A program made the translations under genes and the position numbers. Below the pieces are notes generated by a model, which ran no database searches, was not told where the DNA came from, and saw only the letters and a program-made list of their open reading frames with translations. A stretch of DNA of 64,000 nt from JAWPMT01 sp965267435 (GTDB lineage Bacteria; Bacteroidota; Bacteroidia; Cytophagales; Cyclobacteriaceae), in assembly GCA_965267435.1 (NCBI GenBank), contig OZ253960.1, positions 5,084,001 through 5,148,000 of the forward strand, written 5' to 3'. This document shows positions 35,280-44,995 of this stretch, piece after piece; positions within the stretch are counted from its first letter, which is position 1, and each line of letters opens with the position of its first letter.

Positions 35280-37217
35280 ATGGGTAAAATTATCGGTATT
35301 GATTTAGGAACTACCAACTCCTGTGTGGCAGTGATGGAGGCGAACGAGCCAGTCGTGATCCAGAACAGCGAGGGTAGGAGAACAACGCCGTCCATCGTCG
35401 CATTTCTCGACGATGGCAATGGTGAAAGAAAAGTTGGGGATCCTGCAAAGAGGCAGGCGATCACCAATCCTCACAATACCATCAGCTCTGTAAAGCGATT
35501 CATGGGTAAGAAGTACTCCGAAGTGAGTAACGAAATAAAGAATATGTCTTACGGCATTGAGTCGGGGAACAACGATACAGTAAGAGTAAAGATTGGTACG
35601 AGGAATTATACTCCCCAGGAAATTTCAGCGATGATCCTGCAGAAGATGAAGTCCACAGCGGAGGACTTTCTTGGTCAGGGTATAACAGAAGCGGTTGTCA
35701 CCGTTCCCGCTTACTTCAATGATGCTGAGCGTCAGGCCACCAAGGAAGCTGGCCAGATTGCCGGTTTGGAAGTGAAGCGAATCATCAATGAGCCTACAGC
35801 TGCTGCGCTAGCATACGGTCTGGACAAGAAAAACCAGGACATGAAGATCGCTGTGTACGACCTCGGTGGTGGTACATTCGATATCTCCATTCTGGAATTA
35901 GGTGAGGGCGTCTTTGAAGTAAAGTCTACGAATGGTGATGTACACCTCGGTGGAGACGACTTCGACGCTGTGATCATCGATTGGTTGGCTGAGGAGTTCA
36001 AGAATGATGAAGGCATCGACCTGCGCAAAGACCCGATGGCTCTGCAGCGATTGAAGGAAGCTGCTGAGAAAGCAAAGATTGAACTGTCTAGCTCTTCCAG
36101 CACAGAAATCAATTTGCCATATATTATGCCTGTGGATGGCATTCCCAAGCACCTGGTGCGCTCGTTGTCTCGAGCGAAGTTTGAGCAGTTGGCGGATACT
36201 TTGGTGAAGCGATCTATGGCTCCAGTGAAGCAGGCCTTGCAGGACGCCAATATGTCTACGAGTGACATCGATGAGGTGATTCTGGTAGGAGGATCTACTC
36301 GAATTCCAAAGATTCAAGAGGAAGTCGAGAAGTTCTTCGGCAAGAAGCCTTCCAAGGGTGTGAATCCTGATGAAGTGGTGGCAATCGGAGCTGCTATCCA
36401 GGGTGGTGTATTGACTGGTGAGGTCAAAGACGTGTTGCTGTTGGATGTGACTCCACTGTCACTGGGTATCGAGACCTTGGGTGGCGTATTCACCAAGCTC
36501 ATCGAGTCCAATACCACGATCCCTACGAAGAAGTCAGAGACGTTCTCCACTGCGGCAGACAGTCAGCCTTCGGTAGAGATCCATGTACTTCAGGGTGAGC
36601 GACCAATGGCAAAGGACAACAAGTCAATCGGGCGATTCCACCTGGATGGTATACCACCGGCACCCAGGGGTATTCCTCAAATCGAGGTGACATTCGACAT
36701 CGATGCCAATGGTATCCTCAATGTCTCAGCCAAAGACAAGGGCACTGGTAAGGAGCAGAAGATCCGAATCGAAGCATCTTCAGGATTGACCGATGAGGAA
36801 ATCGAGAAAATGAAGAATGAGGCGCAGGCCAATGCGGAGGCTGACAAAGCCGCGAAAGAGCAAGTAGACAAGATCAATGAGGCGGATTCTATGATCTTCC
36901 AGACTGAGAAGCAATTGTCAGAGTTTGGGGAAAAGCTTTCTGATGCCAACAAGTCGGCTATTGAGGGAGCACTGGCCAATCTGAAAGAAGCTCACGGCAA
37001 GAAGGAGATCCCTGCGATCGAAGCTGCCTTGGCGGAGCTCAATACAGCGTGGCAGAATGCCTCTCAGGAGATCTATCAGGCACAGCAGGAAGCAGCTGGT
37101 GCACAAGGCGGAGCGCCTGGTGACGGTCCTGCTGATGGTGCAGGTGCTGGCCCCGAGGCTGGAGCTGCTGATGACGTTTCCGATGTGGAATACGAAGAGG
37201 TAGATGACAAGAAGTAA
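35280..37217 (+). CDS. dnaK: Molecular chaperone DnaK (Hsp70)
   Basis: The product is 645 residues, the normal length. It begins [20 protein letters not shown]-like (GTTNSCVAV), and carries AYGLDKK, the [12 protein letters not shown] phosphate loop, VGGSTRIP and a C-terminal tail rich in Gly/Ala ending in EYEEVDDKK. DnaK refolds proteins with DnaJ and GrpE, which are not encoded nearby. It stands alone between two short intergenic regions and is closed by a strong terminator. Confidence 0.98.
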   Translation: [645 protein letters not shown]

Positions 37218-37250
37218 TTTGTAAGCATCTACCCATATATATAAATGACG

Positions 37251-37286
37251 AGCCCCCTTCCTATTTCGGAAGGGGGTTGTTTTTTG
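37251..37286 (+). terminator. Intrinsic terminator after dnaK
   Basis: CCCCCTTCC (37253-37261) and GGAAGGGGG (37268-37276) form a perfect nine-pair stem with a TATTTC loop, extended by two A/G-T pairs, followed by TTGTTTTTTG. It ends 23 bases before the ATG of the methyltransferase gene. Confidence 0.95.
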
Positions 37287-37308
37287 TAGCGGTGCTGGTT
37301 ATTCTGCT

Positions 37309-38508
37309 ATGTTTGCCTCTGGTTATTGTCTTTCTAATATCCCCAGTCCATTGAAACTGCTCATCAAAACATTGTACGGCCTCGAAAAGGTACTCGCCAA
37401 AGAAGTCGAAGCCATTGGAGGCCAAAACGTAAAGACCATCAAAAGAGCAGTCGACTGTGAGGGCAACCTTGAATTTCTCTACCGAGCCAACTACTCCCTA
37501 AGGACGGCCCTGAAGGTCCTCAGGCCCATTTATTCATTCCAGGCGCGCAATGAGCGTGAGCTGTACAATCAGATCAAGAAATTTGACTGGAGCGACGTCA
37601 TGGATGTGAGCCAGACATTTGCCATCGACAATAGTGTCTTCTCCGACTTCTTCAAACACTCGAAGTTCCCCACGCTAAAGATGAAGGATGCCATCGCGGA
37701 CTATTTTCGAGACGCTGTCGGCCAAAGGCCTTCCGTGGATACGAAGATGCCGGATATTCAGTTTGACCTTCACGCCTGGAAGGATCGCTTTACTGTTTCG
37801 TTGGACAGTTCTGGGGACACCCTCAACCAGAGAGGTTATCGCCAGCGAGGACACCAGGCACCTCTGAACGAGGTATTGGCCGCAGGGATGTTGCTGTTGG
37901 CAGGCTGGAACAAAGAGATCCCACTTGTGGACCCCATGTGCGGCACGGGCACGATCTTGATCGAGGCTGCCATGATGGGTATGAATATGCCACCTCAGAC
38001 GCTCCGTAGAAATTTCGGATTTAAAAACTGGAAAGATTTCAACCCTGTCATCTGGAACCGGGTGAAGGCTGAGGCAGACAGCAACGTGCGACGTGCCCCT
38101 CTTAGCATTTCTGGCGGTGACATTGATCCCCAGGCTGTGGACATGGCCAACAAAGCCATTCGCCTGCTAAAGATCCGTGGTGATGTCCGCATTCGCGAGG
38201 TGGCACTGGAAAAGCATATCCCCAAAACTTCTGAAGGCATCCTGATCACTAACCCTCCCTATGGCGAGCGAATCGGCCCAAAAGAGATACAAGAGTTCTA
38301 CAAGACCATCAGCGATGTGTTGAAGAACAACTTCTCGGGTTTTGATGCCTGGGTCCTTAGTTCCAATGTGTCAGCTTTGAAGCATCTGAAACTACGTCCC
38401 TCCGAGAAATACACGCTTTACAATGGCGGTCTAGAGTGCAAGTTTCAAAAGTATGAGTTGTACACCGGCTCTCAGGAAGAGGATCAAAAGGCAGAAGTAT
38501 CAATGTAA
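37309..38508 (+). CDS. THUMP-domain class I SAM-dependent RNA methyltransferase (RlmL/YpsC-like)
   Basis: The product is 399 residues from ATG 37309. The N-terminal THUMP-type region (about 15-150) is followed by the methyltransferase core with DPMCGTGTILIEAA and the catalytic NPPYGERI motif, typical of N2-guanine methyltransferases acting on 23S rRNA. A second possible start is TTG at 37351, which gives the N-terminus MKLLIKTLYGLEKVLA seen in many relatives, so the first 14 residues are doubtful. It is probably a single-gene unit. Confidence 0.92.
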   Translation: MFASGYCLSNIPSPLKLLIKTLYGLEKVLAKEVEAIGGQNVKTIKRAVDCEGNLEFLYRANYSLRTALKVLRPIYSFQARNERELYNQIKKFDWSDVMDVSQTFAIDNSVFSDFFKHSKFPTLKMKDAIADYFRDAVGQRPSVDTKMPDIQFDLHAWKDRFTVSLDSSGDTLNQRGYRQRGHQAPLNEVLAAGMLLLAGWNKEIPLVDPMCGTGTILIEAAMMGMNMPPQTLRRNFGFKNWKDFNPVIWNRVKAEADSNVRRAPLSISGGDIDPQAVDMANKAIRLLKIRGDVRIREVALEKHIPKTSEGILITNPPYGERIGPKEIQEFYKTISDVLKNNFSGFDAWVLSSNVSALKHLKLRPSEKYTLYNGGLECKFQKYELYTGSQEEDQKAEVSM

Positions 38509-38606
38509 TTTGAGCCCACTGGCTGCCCTCTGCCTATCTCAGACCTTGGGTAGACTTTCCGAAGAGCGTCGAGTTATCTAAATTGGGTGGGAAACGCTAC
38601 TTAGTC

Positions 38607-40286
38607 ATGAAACTTTTTTTTCGCCTACTCCTGATCCCCCTACTTTTCGCTTGTGCTCCTTCCTACGACTATGACGTCATCATCAGAAATGGCCAGTTGA
38701 TTGATGGCTCAGGGTCAGCAGCCGTCTCAGGGTCTTTGGGCATTGTAGGGGATAAGATCGTTGCAATTGGAGACCTTGGCAAAGCCAAGGGCAAAACGGA
38801 GATCGATGCGGGTGGAAAGGTGGTGGCACCAGGATTCATCAATATGCTGAGCTGGGCCACATTGTCGCTCATTCACGATGGCAAGTCAGAAAGTGATATC
38901 CGACAAGGCGTGACGCTTGAGGTCATGGGTGAAGGCTGGTCGATGGGACCGCTAAATGATAACATGAAAGCCGAGATGAAGGCAGGCCAAAAAGACATCG
39001 TCTTCGACGTCGACTGGACCACCTTGGGCGAATACCTGGAATTCCTCGAGAGAAAAGGGGTATCTACCAACGTAGCTTCGTTTGTTGGCGCTACCACACT
39101 CAGGATTCACCAGATAGGGGAAGCAGATCGACCTCCCACGGCGGAGGAGTTGGAGAAAATGAAGTCGATGGCCAGAGTAGCCATGGAAGAAGGGGCGATG
39201 GGGATTGGCTCTTCTCTGATATATGCGCCGGCATTTTACGCCGAGACCGATGAGTTAATCGAGCTGTGCAAGGTGGCTTCTGAGTATGGCGGCATGTACA
39301 TTTCACATATGCGGAGTGAGGGAGACTATTGGCTCGAAGCGATTGATGAGTTGCTGGAGATAGCCAATAAAGCCGGTATCGCTGCCGAAATCTACCACCT
39401 GAAAGCCGGGGGGCAGGCTAACTGGCCCAAGTGGGAGCAAGCCATCGCCAAAATTGATTCTGCGAGAGCGGCAGGCCTGACGATTACCACCGATATGTAC
39501 ACATATACAGCAGGGGCCACCGGCTTGGATGCGTCCATGCCTCCTTGGGTTCAGGAAGGGGGATATGGTGATTGGGCCGATAGGTTACAAGATCCCGAAA
39601 TCCGCCAGCGTGTCGCTAAGGAGATGAGAAACAAGGGCGACGGATGGGAGAACTTGTACTTCGCCGCAGGAACACCTGAGAACCTGTTGCTGGTGGGATT
39701 CCGGAATGATACGCTGCGATACTTGACAGGTAAGACACTTGGTGAGGTAAGCAAAATGAGGGGTACATCCCCCGAGGAAACAGCCATGGATCTGGTCGTT
39801 CAGGACAGTAGTCGCGTTGGGACAGTGTATTTCCTTATGTCCGAAGAAAACGTGAAAAAGCAGATTGCGCTTCCCTATATGAGCTTCGGATCAGACGCAA
39901 GCTCCATCGCACCTGTAGAGCCTTTCACAAACTCGAATCCGCACCCAAGAGCTTATGGCAACTTTGCCAGACTCCTGGGTAAGTACGTGAGGGAGGAGCA
40001 GGTGATTCCGTTGGAAGATGCTATCAGAAAACTCACCTCCCTGCCGGCATCTAATCTGAAGATTAGTGATCGCGGTTTGCTGAAGGAAGGGTACTTTGCC
40101 GATGTCGTCATCTTTGATCCCGAGACGATCATCGATAAGGCGACCTTTGACGATCCGCACCAGTTTGCCGAAGGCATGGTGCATGTGTTTGTAAATGGTG
40201 TGCAGGTTCTAGACGATGGGGAACACACCGGAGCTACTCCAGGAAGGGTTGTTCGTGGCCCGGGCTGGAAAGGTGATACCCCCTAG
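38607..40286 (+). CDS. D-aminoacylase-type amidohydrolase lipoprotein with altered metal site
   Basis: The product is 559 residues. A lipoprotein-like signal (Cys16 in LLFAC) precedes a D-aminoacylase/N-acyl-D-amino-acid deacylase fold. Later metal residues are recognisable: YISHMRSEGDYW, EIYHLKAGG and SFGSDA. In contrast the first-strand motif PGFIDxHxH reads PGFINMLSW (75-83), so both His of the HxH pair are lost, and the Cys of the usual GNCG is replaced by Glu109 in MGEGW. Active D-aminoacylases can work with one tight metal, so it may still be an enzyme. ATG 38607 is chosen over the TTG at 38583 because of the signal. Three bases separate its end from purN. Confidence 0.87.
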   Translation: MKLFFRLLLIPLLFACAPSYDYDVIIRNGQLIDGSGSAAVSGSLGIVGDKIVAIGDLGKAKGKTEIDAGGKVVAPGFINMLSWATLSLIHDGKSESDIRQGVTLEVMGEGWSMGPLNDNMKAEMKAGQKDIVFDVDWTTLGEYLEFLERKGVSTNVASFVGATTLRIHQIGEADRPPTAEELEKMKSMARVAMEEGAMGIGSSLIYAPAFYAETDELIELCKVASEYGGMYISHMRSEGDYWLEAIDELLEIANKAGIAAEIYHLKAGGQANWPKWEQAIAKIDSARAAGLTITTDMYTYTAGATGLDASMPPWVQEGGYGDWADRLQDPEIRQRVAKEMRNKGDGWENLYFAAGTPENLLLVGFRNDTLRYLTGKTLGEVSKMRGTSPEETAMDLVVQDSSRVGTVYFLMSEENVKKQIALPYMSFGSDASSIAPVEPFTNSNPHPRAYGNFARLLGKYVREEQVIPLEDAIRKLTSLPASNLKISDRGLLKEGYFADVVIFDPETIIDKATFDDPHQFAEGMVHVFVNGVQVLDDGEHTGATPGRVVRGPGWKGDTP

Positions 40287-40289
40287 AGA

Positions 40290-40853
40290 CTATTCTACGA
40301 TCAGGCGTTCGATGACCTCTGGGAAATGCCGGTATTCAAGCTCATGAATTTTCGTGGCCAATGTGGAGGGTGAATCTTGTGGCGTCACCTCTACCTCGGC
40401 CTGGAAAAGGATCTCGCCATTGTCATATTCTTCATTCACAAGGTGAATAGTAATCCCGGATTTGGTCTCGCCATTGTCGATCACCGCCTGATGAACTCGA
40501 TCGCCGTACATGCCTTTTCCTCCATATTTTGGCAGCAGGGCCGGGTGGATATTGACAATCCTGCCATCGAACTTCCTGATCAGGTCTGGTGGCATGAGCC
40601 AAAGAAAGCCAGCAAGCACAATGTAGTCAATGTCATCGTGCTCAAGTAGACTGAGCAGCGTTCCATCATTCAATTCCGTTCGGTTGAATACCGAAGCCGG
40701 CACTCCGCAATTTCTGGCACGCTCCAGGACATAAGCCGTGGGCTTGTTGGTGTACACACCATTGACTTGGGCTGTCTTCTTTTCCTGGAAGTACTTGATG
40801 ATATTCTCCGCGTTGGATCCGTTGCCAGAGGCGAATATGGCGATGTTCTTCAT
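40290..40853 (-). CDS. purN: Phosphoribosylglycinamide formyltransferase
   Basis: The product is 187 residues, the usual size for the 10-formyl-THF-dependent enzyme of purine synthesis. The N-terminal GNGSNAENI binds the phosphoribosyl group. The catalytic Asn101, His103 and Asp144 are in VNIHPALLPKYGGKG and EEYDNGEI. The start ATG is one base after the stop of the UbiA gene, so it is the last gene of the ccm run. Confidence 0.95.
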   Translation of the reverse strand: MKNIAIFASGNGSNAENIIKYFQEKKTAQVNGVYTNKPTAYVLERARNCGVPASVFNRTELNDGTLLSLLEHDDIDYIVLAGFLWLMPPDLIRKFDGRIVNIHPALLPKYGGKGMYGDRVHQAVIDNGETKSGITIHLVNEEYDNGEILFQAEVEVTPQDSPSTLATKIHELEYRHFPEVIERLIVE

Positions 40854-40854
40854 T

Positions 40855-41703
40855 TCAATTTAGCGTGATGCTCACGAGACCCGTAAAGATGATATAGCTA
40901 CAAAATTTATTGAGGGTCTGATACTCCTTTTGTGTGTCTGCTCGCATCAACCGGTAGAGAAACCATAGGAAAAAGGGAGCCAGCAATAGGAAATACACCC
41001 GTAAAAGCCAATTGGCCTGGATGAGAAGAAAGTTTACGAGGAGAATAGAGCCGGCGATGATAATTGACACGATCAGCGTTTTTGCCCCCCGAATGCCCCA
41101 TATAACCGGCACGGTAACACAGCCAAAAGCGGCCTCACCCTTTACGTCCTGAATGTCTTTGACAATCTCCCTTATGACAACCATTAAAAACCCAAAGGCC
41201 GCATAGAAGAAGACAATTGGCTCGTCGGTACGATAGTAGATCAATAGAATAAGAAAGGTCATTGCCGTTAGCACGCCAATCGAGACGTTTCCTATCAAGG
41301 GAAGGCGCCTGAGATAGTTGGAATAGTACCACAACAGGAAACTCGAGAAGATGTGAACCAGTCCCACCCACATATCTGCCCAAAAGCCAATGGCGACGGC
41401 GACCACGTTAGTCAGCGTATGTGACAGCAATGCTGGCCGCCGGCTGATTTCAGTACCTACTACCACCTTTTGGGGCCTGTTGACCATGTCGATTTTCAGG
41501 TCATAATAGTCATTGATCAGATAACCAGCTGCTGCTATCATCGACGTGCTGATGACAACAAGAAAGAAATTGAAATCGAACCAGATATTCCGATCCAGCA
41601 GGAAGACTGCCGTCAAGACTTGCGTGGCGACGATGATCAAGAGGTTGGGTATTCTCGATGCTTTCAGGTAGCCAATGAAGTTTTTGATCAAGGGCGGAGT
41701 CAC
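40855..41703 (-). CDS. UbiA-type prenyltransferase (geranylgeranylglycerol-phosphate-like)
   Basis: The product is 282 residues with about eight or nine membrane helices. The first Asp-rich motif NDYYDLKIDMVNRP and the second KDIQDVKGE are the prenyl-diphosphate/Mg sites of the UbiA family. Relatives in Bacteroidota are often annotated as geranylgeranylglycerol-phosphate geranylgeranyltransferase, but a role with a quinone or haem precursor cannot be excluded. The start is GTG 41703, overlapping the DUF2520 stop. Confidence 0.88.
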   Translation of the reverse strand: MTPPLIKNFIGYLKASRIPNLLIIVATQVLTAVFLLDRNIWFDFNFFLVVISTSMIAAAGYLINDYYDLKIDMVNRPQKVVVGTEISRRPALLSHTLTNVVAVAIGFWADMWVGLVHIFSSFLLWYYSNYLRRLPLIGNVSIGVLTAMTFLILLIYYRTDEPIVFFYAAFGFLMVVIREIVKDIQDVKGEAAFGCVTVPVIWGIRGAKTLIVSIIIAGSILLVNFLLIQANWLLRVYFLLLAPFFLWFLYRLMRADTQKEYQTLNKFCSYIIFTGLVSITLN

Positions 41704-42488
41704 TGTTCGCGGGCCTTTGAGTTGGAAATCCTCTTTGAAATTACTTGATATATTTCTTTGAGGGCCTCGTCACTCATTGAATTTAGATGTTTTTCTATCG
41801 TAATGGTATCGCCGCGGACAGCAGGTCCTGTTTGAGCCTTGTGAGGTCCGATTATCAAGGCTTTTTGTGTTGCGGCAGTTATCAGGTGATGGACTGCCTG
41901 AAAATCCTCTCCGACCTCATGGAGCAATTCCTCCGCAATGTGGAACATGGCATTGCTGAAGTTTGTAGCAAATACGCCGGCGAGGTGGAGGCGCAGCCGT
42001 TGTGCTGAGTCCACGGACCTCACCAGATCACTCAAACTGCTTGCCATATTTTGAATTGCTGCCAGGTCTTCTGATGTGCCGCCTTCAATATATAGAGGTA
42101 CCTCCTTCATGGATAATCCCATTCCTGCCGTGAGCGTCTGATAGGGGTAGACGACTCCATATTTTGAGATGTTGGCCTCCCGAAATGGGCCGAGGTCCGT
42201 GGCACCAGAGCAGTGAATGACAATTGATCCCGGCGAGAAGCGATGCTGCTCAAGGACTGCGGGGATTACTTCATCAGGAACGCAAATGAGGACCAAATTC
42301 CCTTCAAACGAGTGCTTATTTCCACCACTGTAAGGTGCTTGAATGTTGGTGTCCTTGACAAAAGCCTCTGCTTGTTGAGGGGTGCGACCATGGACTGAAT
42401 TGAGATGATACCGGCTTTCTTGAATGGCCTTGGCAAAGTGAAAGGCTACATTGCCAGTGCCGACAATATCAATGGTTGGGTTTGTCAT
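41700..42488 (-). CDS. Rossmann-like/DUF2520 domain protein
   Basis: The product is 262 residues. The N-terminal NAD(P)-type Rossmann motif IVGTGNVAFHFAKA and the later IHCSGATDLG and GVVYPYQTLTA match the DUF2520 family, a relative of ketopantoate/pyrroline reductases with no agreed substrate. It is translationally coupled to ccmF upstream (ATG overlaps the TGA) and to the UbiA gene downstream. Confidence 0.88.
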   Translation of the reverse strand: MTNPTIDIVGTGNVAFHFAKAIQESRYHLNSVHGRTPQQAEAFVKDTNIQAPYSGGNKHSFEGNLVLICVPDEVIPAVLEQHRFSPGSIVIHCSGATDLGPFREANISKYGVVYPYQTLTAGMGLSMKEVPLYIEGGTSEDLAAIQNMASSLSDLVRSVDSAQRLRLHLAGVFATNFSNAMFHIAEELLHEVGEDFQAVHHLITAATQKALIIGPHKAQTGPAVRGDTITIEKHLNSMSDEALKEIYQVISKRISNSKAREQ

Positions 42489-44995
42489 TCCATGCCCTTG
42501 TCTCGCATACTGACAAACTCACCATATCTGCGGACAATAGCAATTACAAATCCAATGACCATCAGTAGCGTCCCCACCCAGAGGATATTGATGAGAGGCT
42601 TCTCCACCGCTTCAATGATGATCCAGTCCTTCTGTGTTTGATTGAGCCCGAACGTAAAGCTGTTTTCCTCTGGATTGATAGACTCTATGAAGATTTTGGA
42701 CGCGAGGTCATTGACCACAAAAGGGATCTTCGCCGCCATGCGATCCTTGATGATGTACAGTGGTTCGGCAATGTAGTCCTCAACCTCTCCCTGTATTTCG
42801 ATGATCGCCTTGACCGCTATATCGTCCGGACCCAATTCCACACCCTGGAGTTCCCTGGTAGGCTCCATTCGTAGAAAGCGTGCGGCATAATCATTGATGA
42901 AAAATGTCTCGCCAATTTGTAACGATGCAAACTCGGTCTCGCTCCAGGTGGGTTCCTGCTCAGGATCGGGAAAAGTCCTCACATGGGTATAGAGATCAGC
43001 CGTGAGCCTGCGATCGATATCCGGAGAATAGACAATGCCCATAGTTTTGTTGTTCTGCACACGGGGATAAAGGGTAAATTCCTCACCGCTGTTTTTTGCG
43101 TAGACAACTTCAAAGTAGGTATTTTCTCCATTGATAAGGTTCAAGGTATCTCCCTCGGCAACATCCATGCCCTTACTTGTCTCAAAGTTCCGGGTGGCCA
43201 CAACTTTTAGTGGGTGATCTGTATTGATCAGGTGATCCACGTCTGCAAATCCCTGGGATTTGATTTTTTTACGCATCCCCTTGTAAGTGAGGGTATGGTC
43301 CCCCATAGACCGATCCTCGTTGAGAAAAAGGAGCAGGTTGTTCTGGTTGATCTCGTCAGGTAGCTCGCTACTCCACATGATGCCTGTATTGTTCATCGAC
43401 AGGATTTTGGAGTATCCCGAGGAATAGATGATGCCGATGAGCATCATGGCAATCCCGATATGCGCTACCGAGCCACCTGCCAATTTGAGGTTGGTCTTCT
43501 TCAGTCCTAGTAGGATCTTGCTGTTTGCTACTATGGAATAGATCGAGCAAACCATCAATAGGAGATAGGTGATTTCCGTGACCTTGGAGAGCAAGATGAC
43601 CAGCGTTGAGAGAAGCAGGGTAATGATCAAAGGCATCTTCAGTTCGTTGAAGAGACTCTCACGGCTCATCTTCTTCCACCAGAAGAACTGGCCCGTGCCT
43701 GATAGGACCGCCAAAGCAATGGCTCCCCATAGTTGCTTGCTGGTATAGAAACCTACCTGATCTACTGGTGGAGCCAAATTCAGATCCACGCCAAATGCTG
43801 CTGCAATGTCATTGTAGACCGGGATGGACGTCATGAAGATCACCTGAAACGCCATCAGGCACAACGTGGCAGCTCCTATGAAAATCCAAAACTCACGAGA
43901 ATACGCGGAAGTTTCCTCCTCGGACTTAGGTAAATGCTTCCAGCTCCGAACAGACAAAAAGATCGAAAATCCAAGGAAGACAAATAGGTAGATGAGGAGT
44001 TGGCCTTGCAATCCGAGATCTGTGAATGAGTGTACAGAGGTCTCTCCAAGAACACCGCTTCTGGTGAGGAATGTAGAGTATAAGATCAGAATGAAGGTGC
44101 TGATCACCAGAATGATGGAGGCTTTGAGCGCCGACTCATTCTTTTTATAGGCGATCATCGTGTGCATCGACGCTACGAGCGTAAGCCACGGGACATAGAT
44201 CGCATTTTCCACTGGATCCCAGTTCCAGTATCCCCCAAAGTTGAGTGTTTCGTACGCCCAGTAGGCACCCATTAAGATCCCGACTCCCAGTACCAGTGCC
44301 GAAAACTGCGCCCACGGGAGAGCAGGGCGAATCCACTCCTTGTACTTGCCGGTGATTAGTCCCCCAAGGCAATAGGCAAAAGGCACGACGGTAGAGGCAA
44401 ATCCGAGAAATAAAGTGGGTGGGTGGATCACCATCCAATAGTTTTGGAGCAAAGGGTTGAGCCCGCTGCCGTCCTCCGGTACAAACTCGGGATTGACTCT
44501 GAATATGTCATCTCTTATGACATCCCGAAGCAGCAGGAAGGGCGAACTGCCCAATTTGAGGTCAAAAAAGACCGCGCCAAGGATCATGGACGTGAGAAAG
44601 AACTGCGTGAGGGACATGATCAACATGACCGGCGACCTCCATTGCTTATTTGTTCGAATGAGCACTAGCCCCAGGAGGGCATTCCAAAACATCCACAGGA
44701 GGAAAGACCCTTCTTGCCCATTCCAAAAACTGGAGGCCTGGTAGTACACAGGTAGGAATCTTGAGGTATGACTCCAGGCATAATGATATTCGAAGTAGTG
44801 TCTGTTGATGATGGCGAAAAGTGTCACTACAATGCCGATGATACCCACAGCATGCACATAGAAAACAGCGTTTCCGTACTTTTCCCAGGATGAATCTTTG
44901 AGCCCTTTCGCGAAAGCGTAGGTTCCCACGAGCGCGCTAACGAAGGCCACGATGACAAACGTGTGCCCCAGGTTACCAATGAAATAGTGGACCAT
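42485..44995 (-). CDS. ccmF: Cytochrome c biogenesis protein CcmF/CcsA-like
   Basis: The product is 836 residues with about 15 membrane helices. It carries the family motifs SFWNGQEGSFLLWMF and FGGYWNWDPVENA (WWD-type haem-handling motif). A periplasmic domain of about 220 residues lies before the final membrane helix. CcmF carries out haem attachment to apocytochrome c in system I. It follows ccmE directly (stop at 44996, start at 44995), so the two are tightly coupled. Confidence 0.95.
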   Translation of the reverse strand: MVHYFIGNLGHTFVIVAFVSALVGTYAFAKGLKDSSWEKYGNAVFYVHAVGIIGIVVTLFAIINRHYFEYHYAWSHTSRFLPVYYQASSFWNGQEGSFLLWMFWNALLGLVLIRTNKQWRSPVMLIMSLTQFFLTSMILGAVFFDLKLGSSPFLLLRDVIRDDIFRVNPEFVPEDGSGLNPLLQNYWMVIHPPTLFLGFASTVVPFAYCLGGLITGKYKEWIRPALPWAQFSALVLGVGILMGAYWAYETLNFGGYWNWDPVENAIYVPWLTLVASMHTMIAYKKNESALKASIILVISTFILILYSTFLTRSGVLGETSVHSFTDLGLQGQLLIYLFVFLGFSIFLSVRSWKHLPKSEEETSAYSREFWIFIGAATLCLMAFQVIFMTSIPVYNDIAAAFGVDLNLAPPVDQVGFYTSKQLWGAIALAVLSGTGQFFWWKKMSRESLFNELKMPLIITLLLSTLVILLSKVTEITYLLLMVCSIYSIVANSKILLGLKKTNLKLAGGSVAHIGIAMMLIGIIYSSGYSKILSMNNTGIMWSSELPDEINQNNLLLFLNEDRSMGDHTLTYKGMRKKIKSQGFADVDHLINTDHPLKVVATRNFETSKGMDVAEGDTLNLINGENTYFEVVYAKNSGEEFTLYPRVQNNKTMGIVYSPDIDRRLTADLYTHVRTFPDPEQEPTWSETEFASLQIGETFFINDYAARFLRMEPTRELQGVELGPDDIAVKAIIEIQGEVEDYIAEPLYIIKDRMAAKIPFVVNDLASKIFIESINPEENSFTFGLNQTQKDWIIIEAVEKPLINILWVGTLLMVIGFVIAIVRRYGEFVSMRDKGME

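Noticed and set aside
40287..40289. A terminator between the convergent amidohydrolase and purN genes
   Set aside because: Only three bases separate the stops, and no hairpin with a T-run was found on either side.
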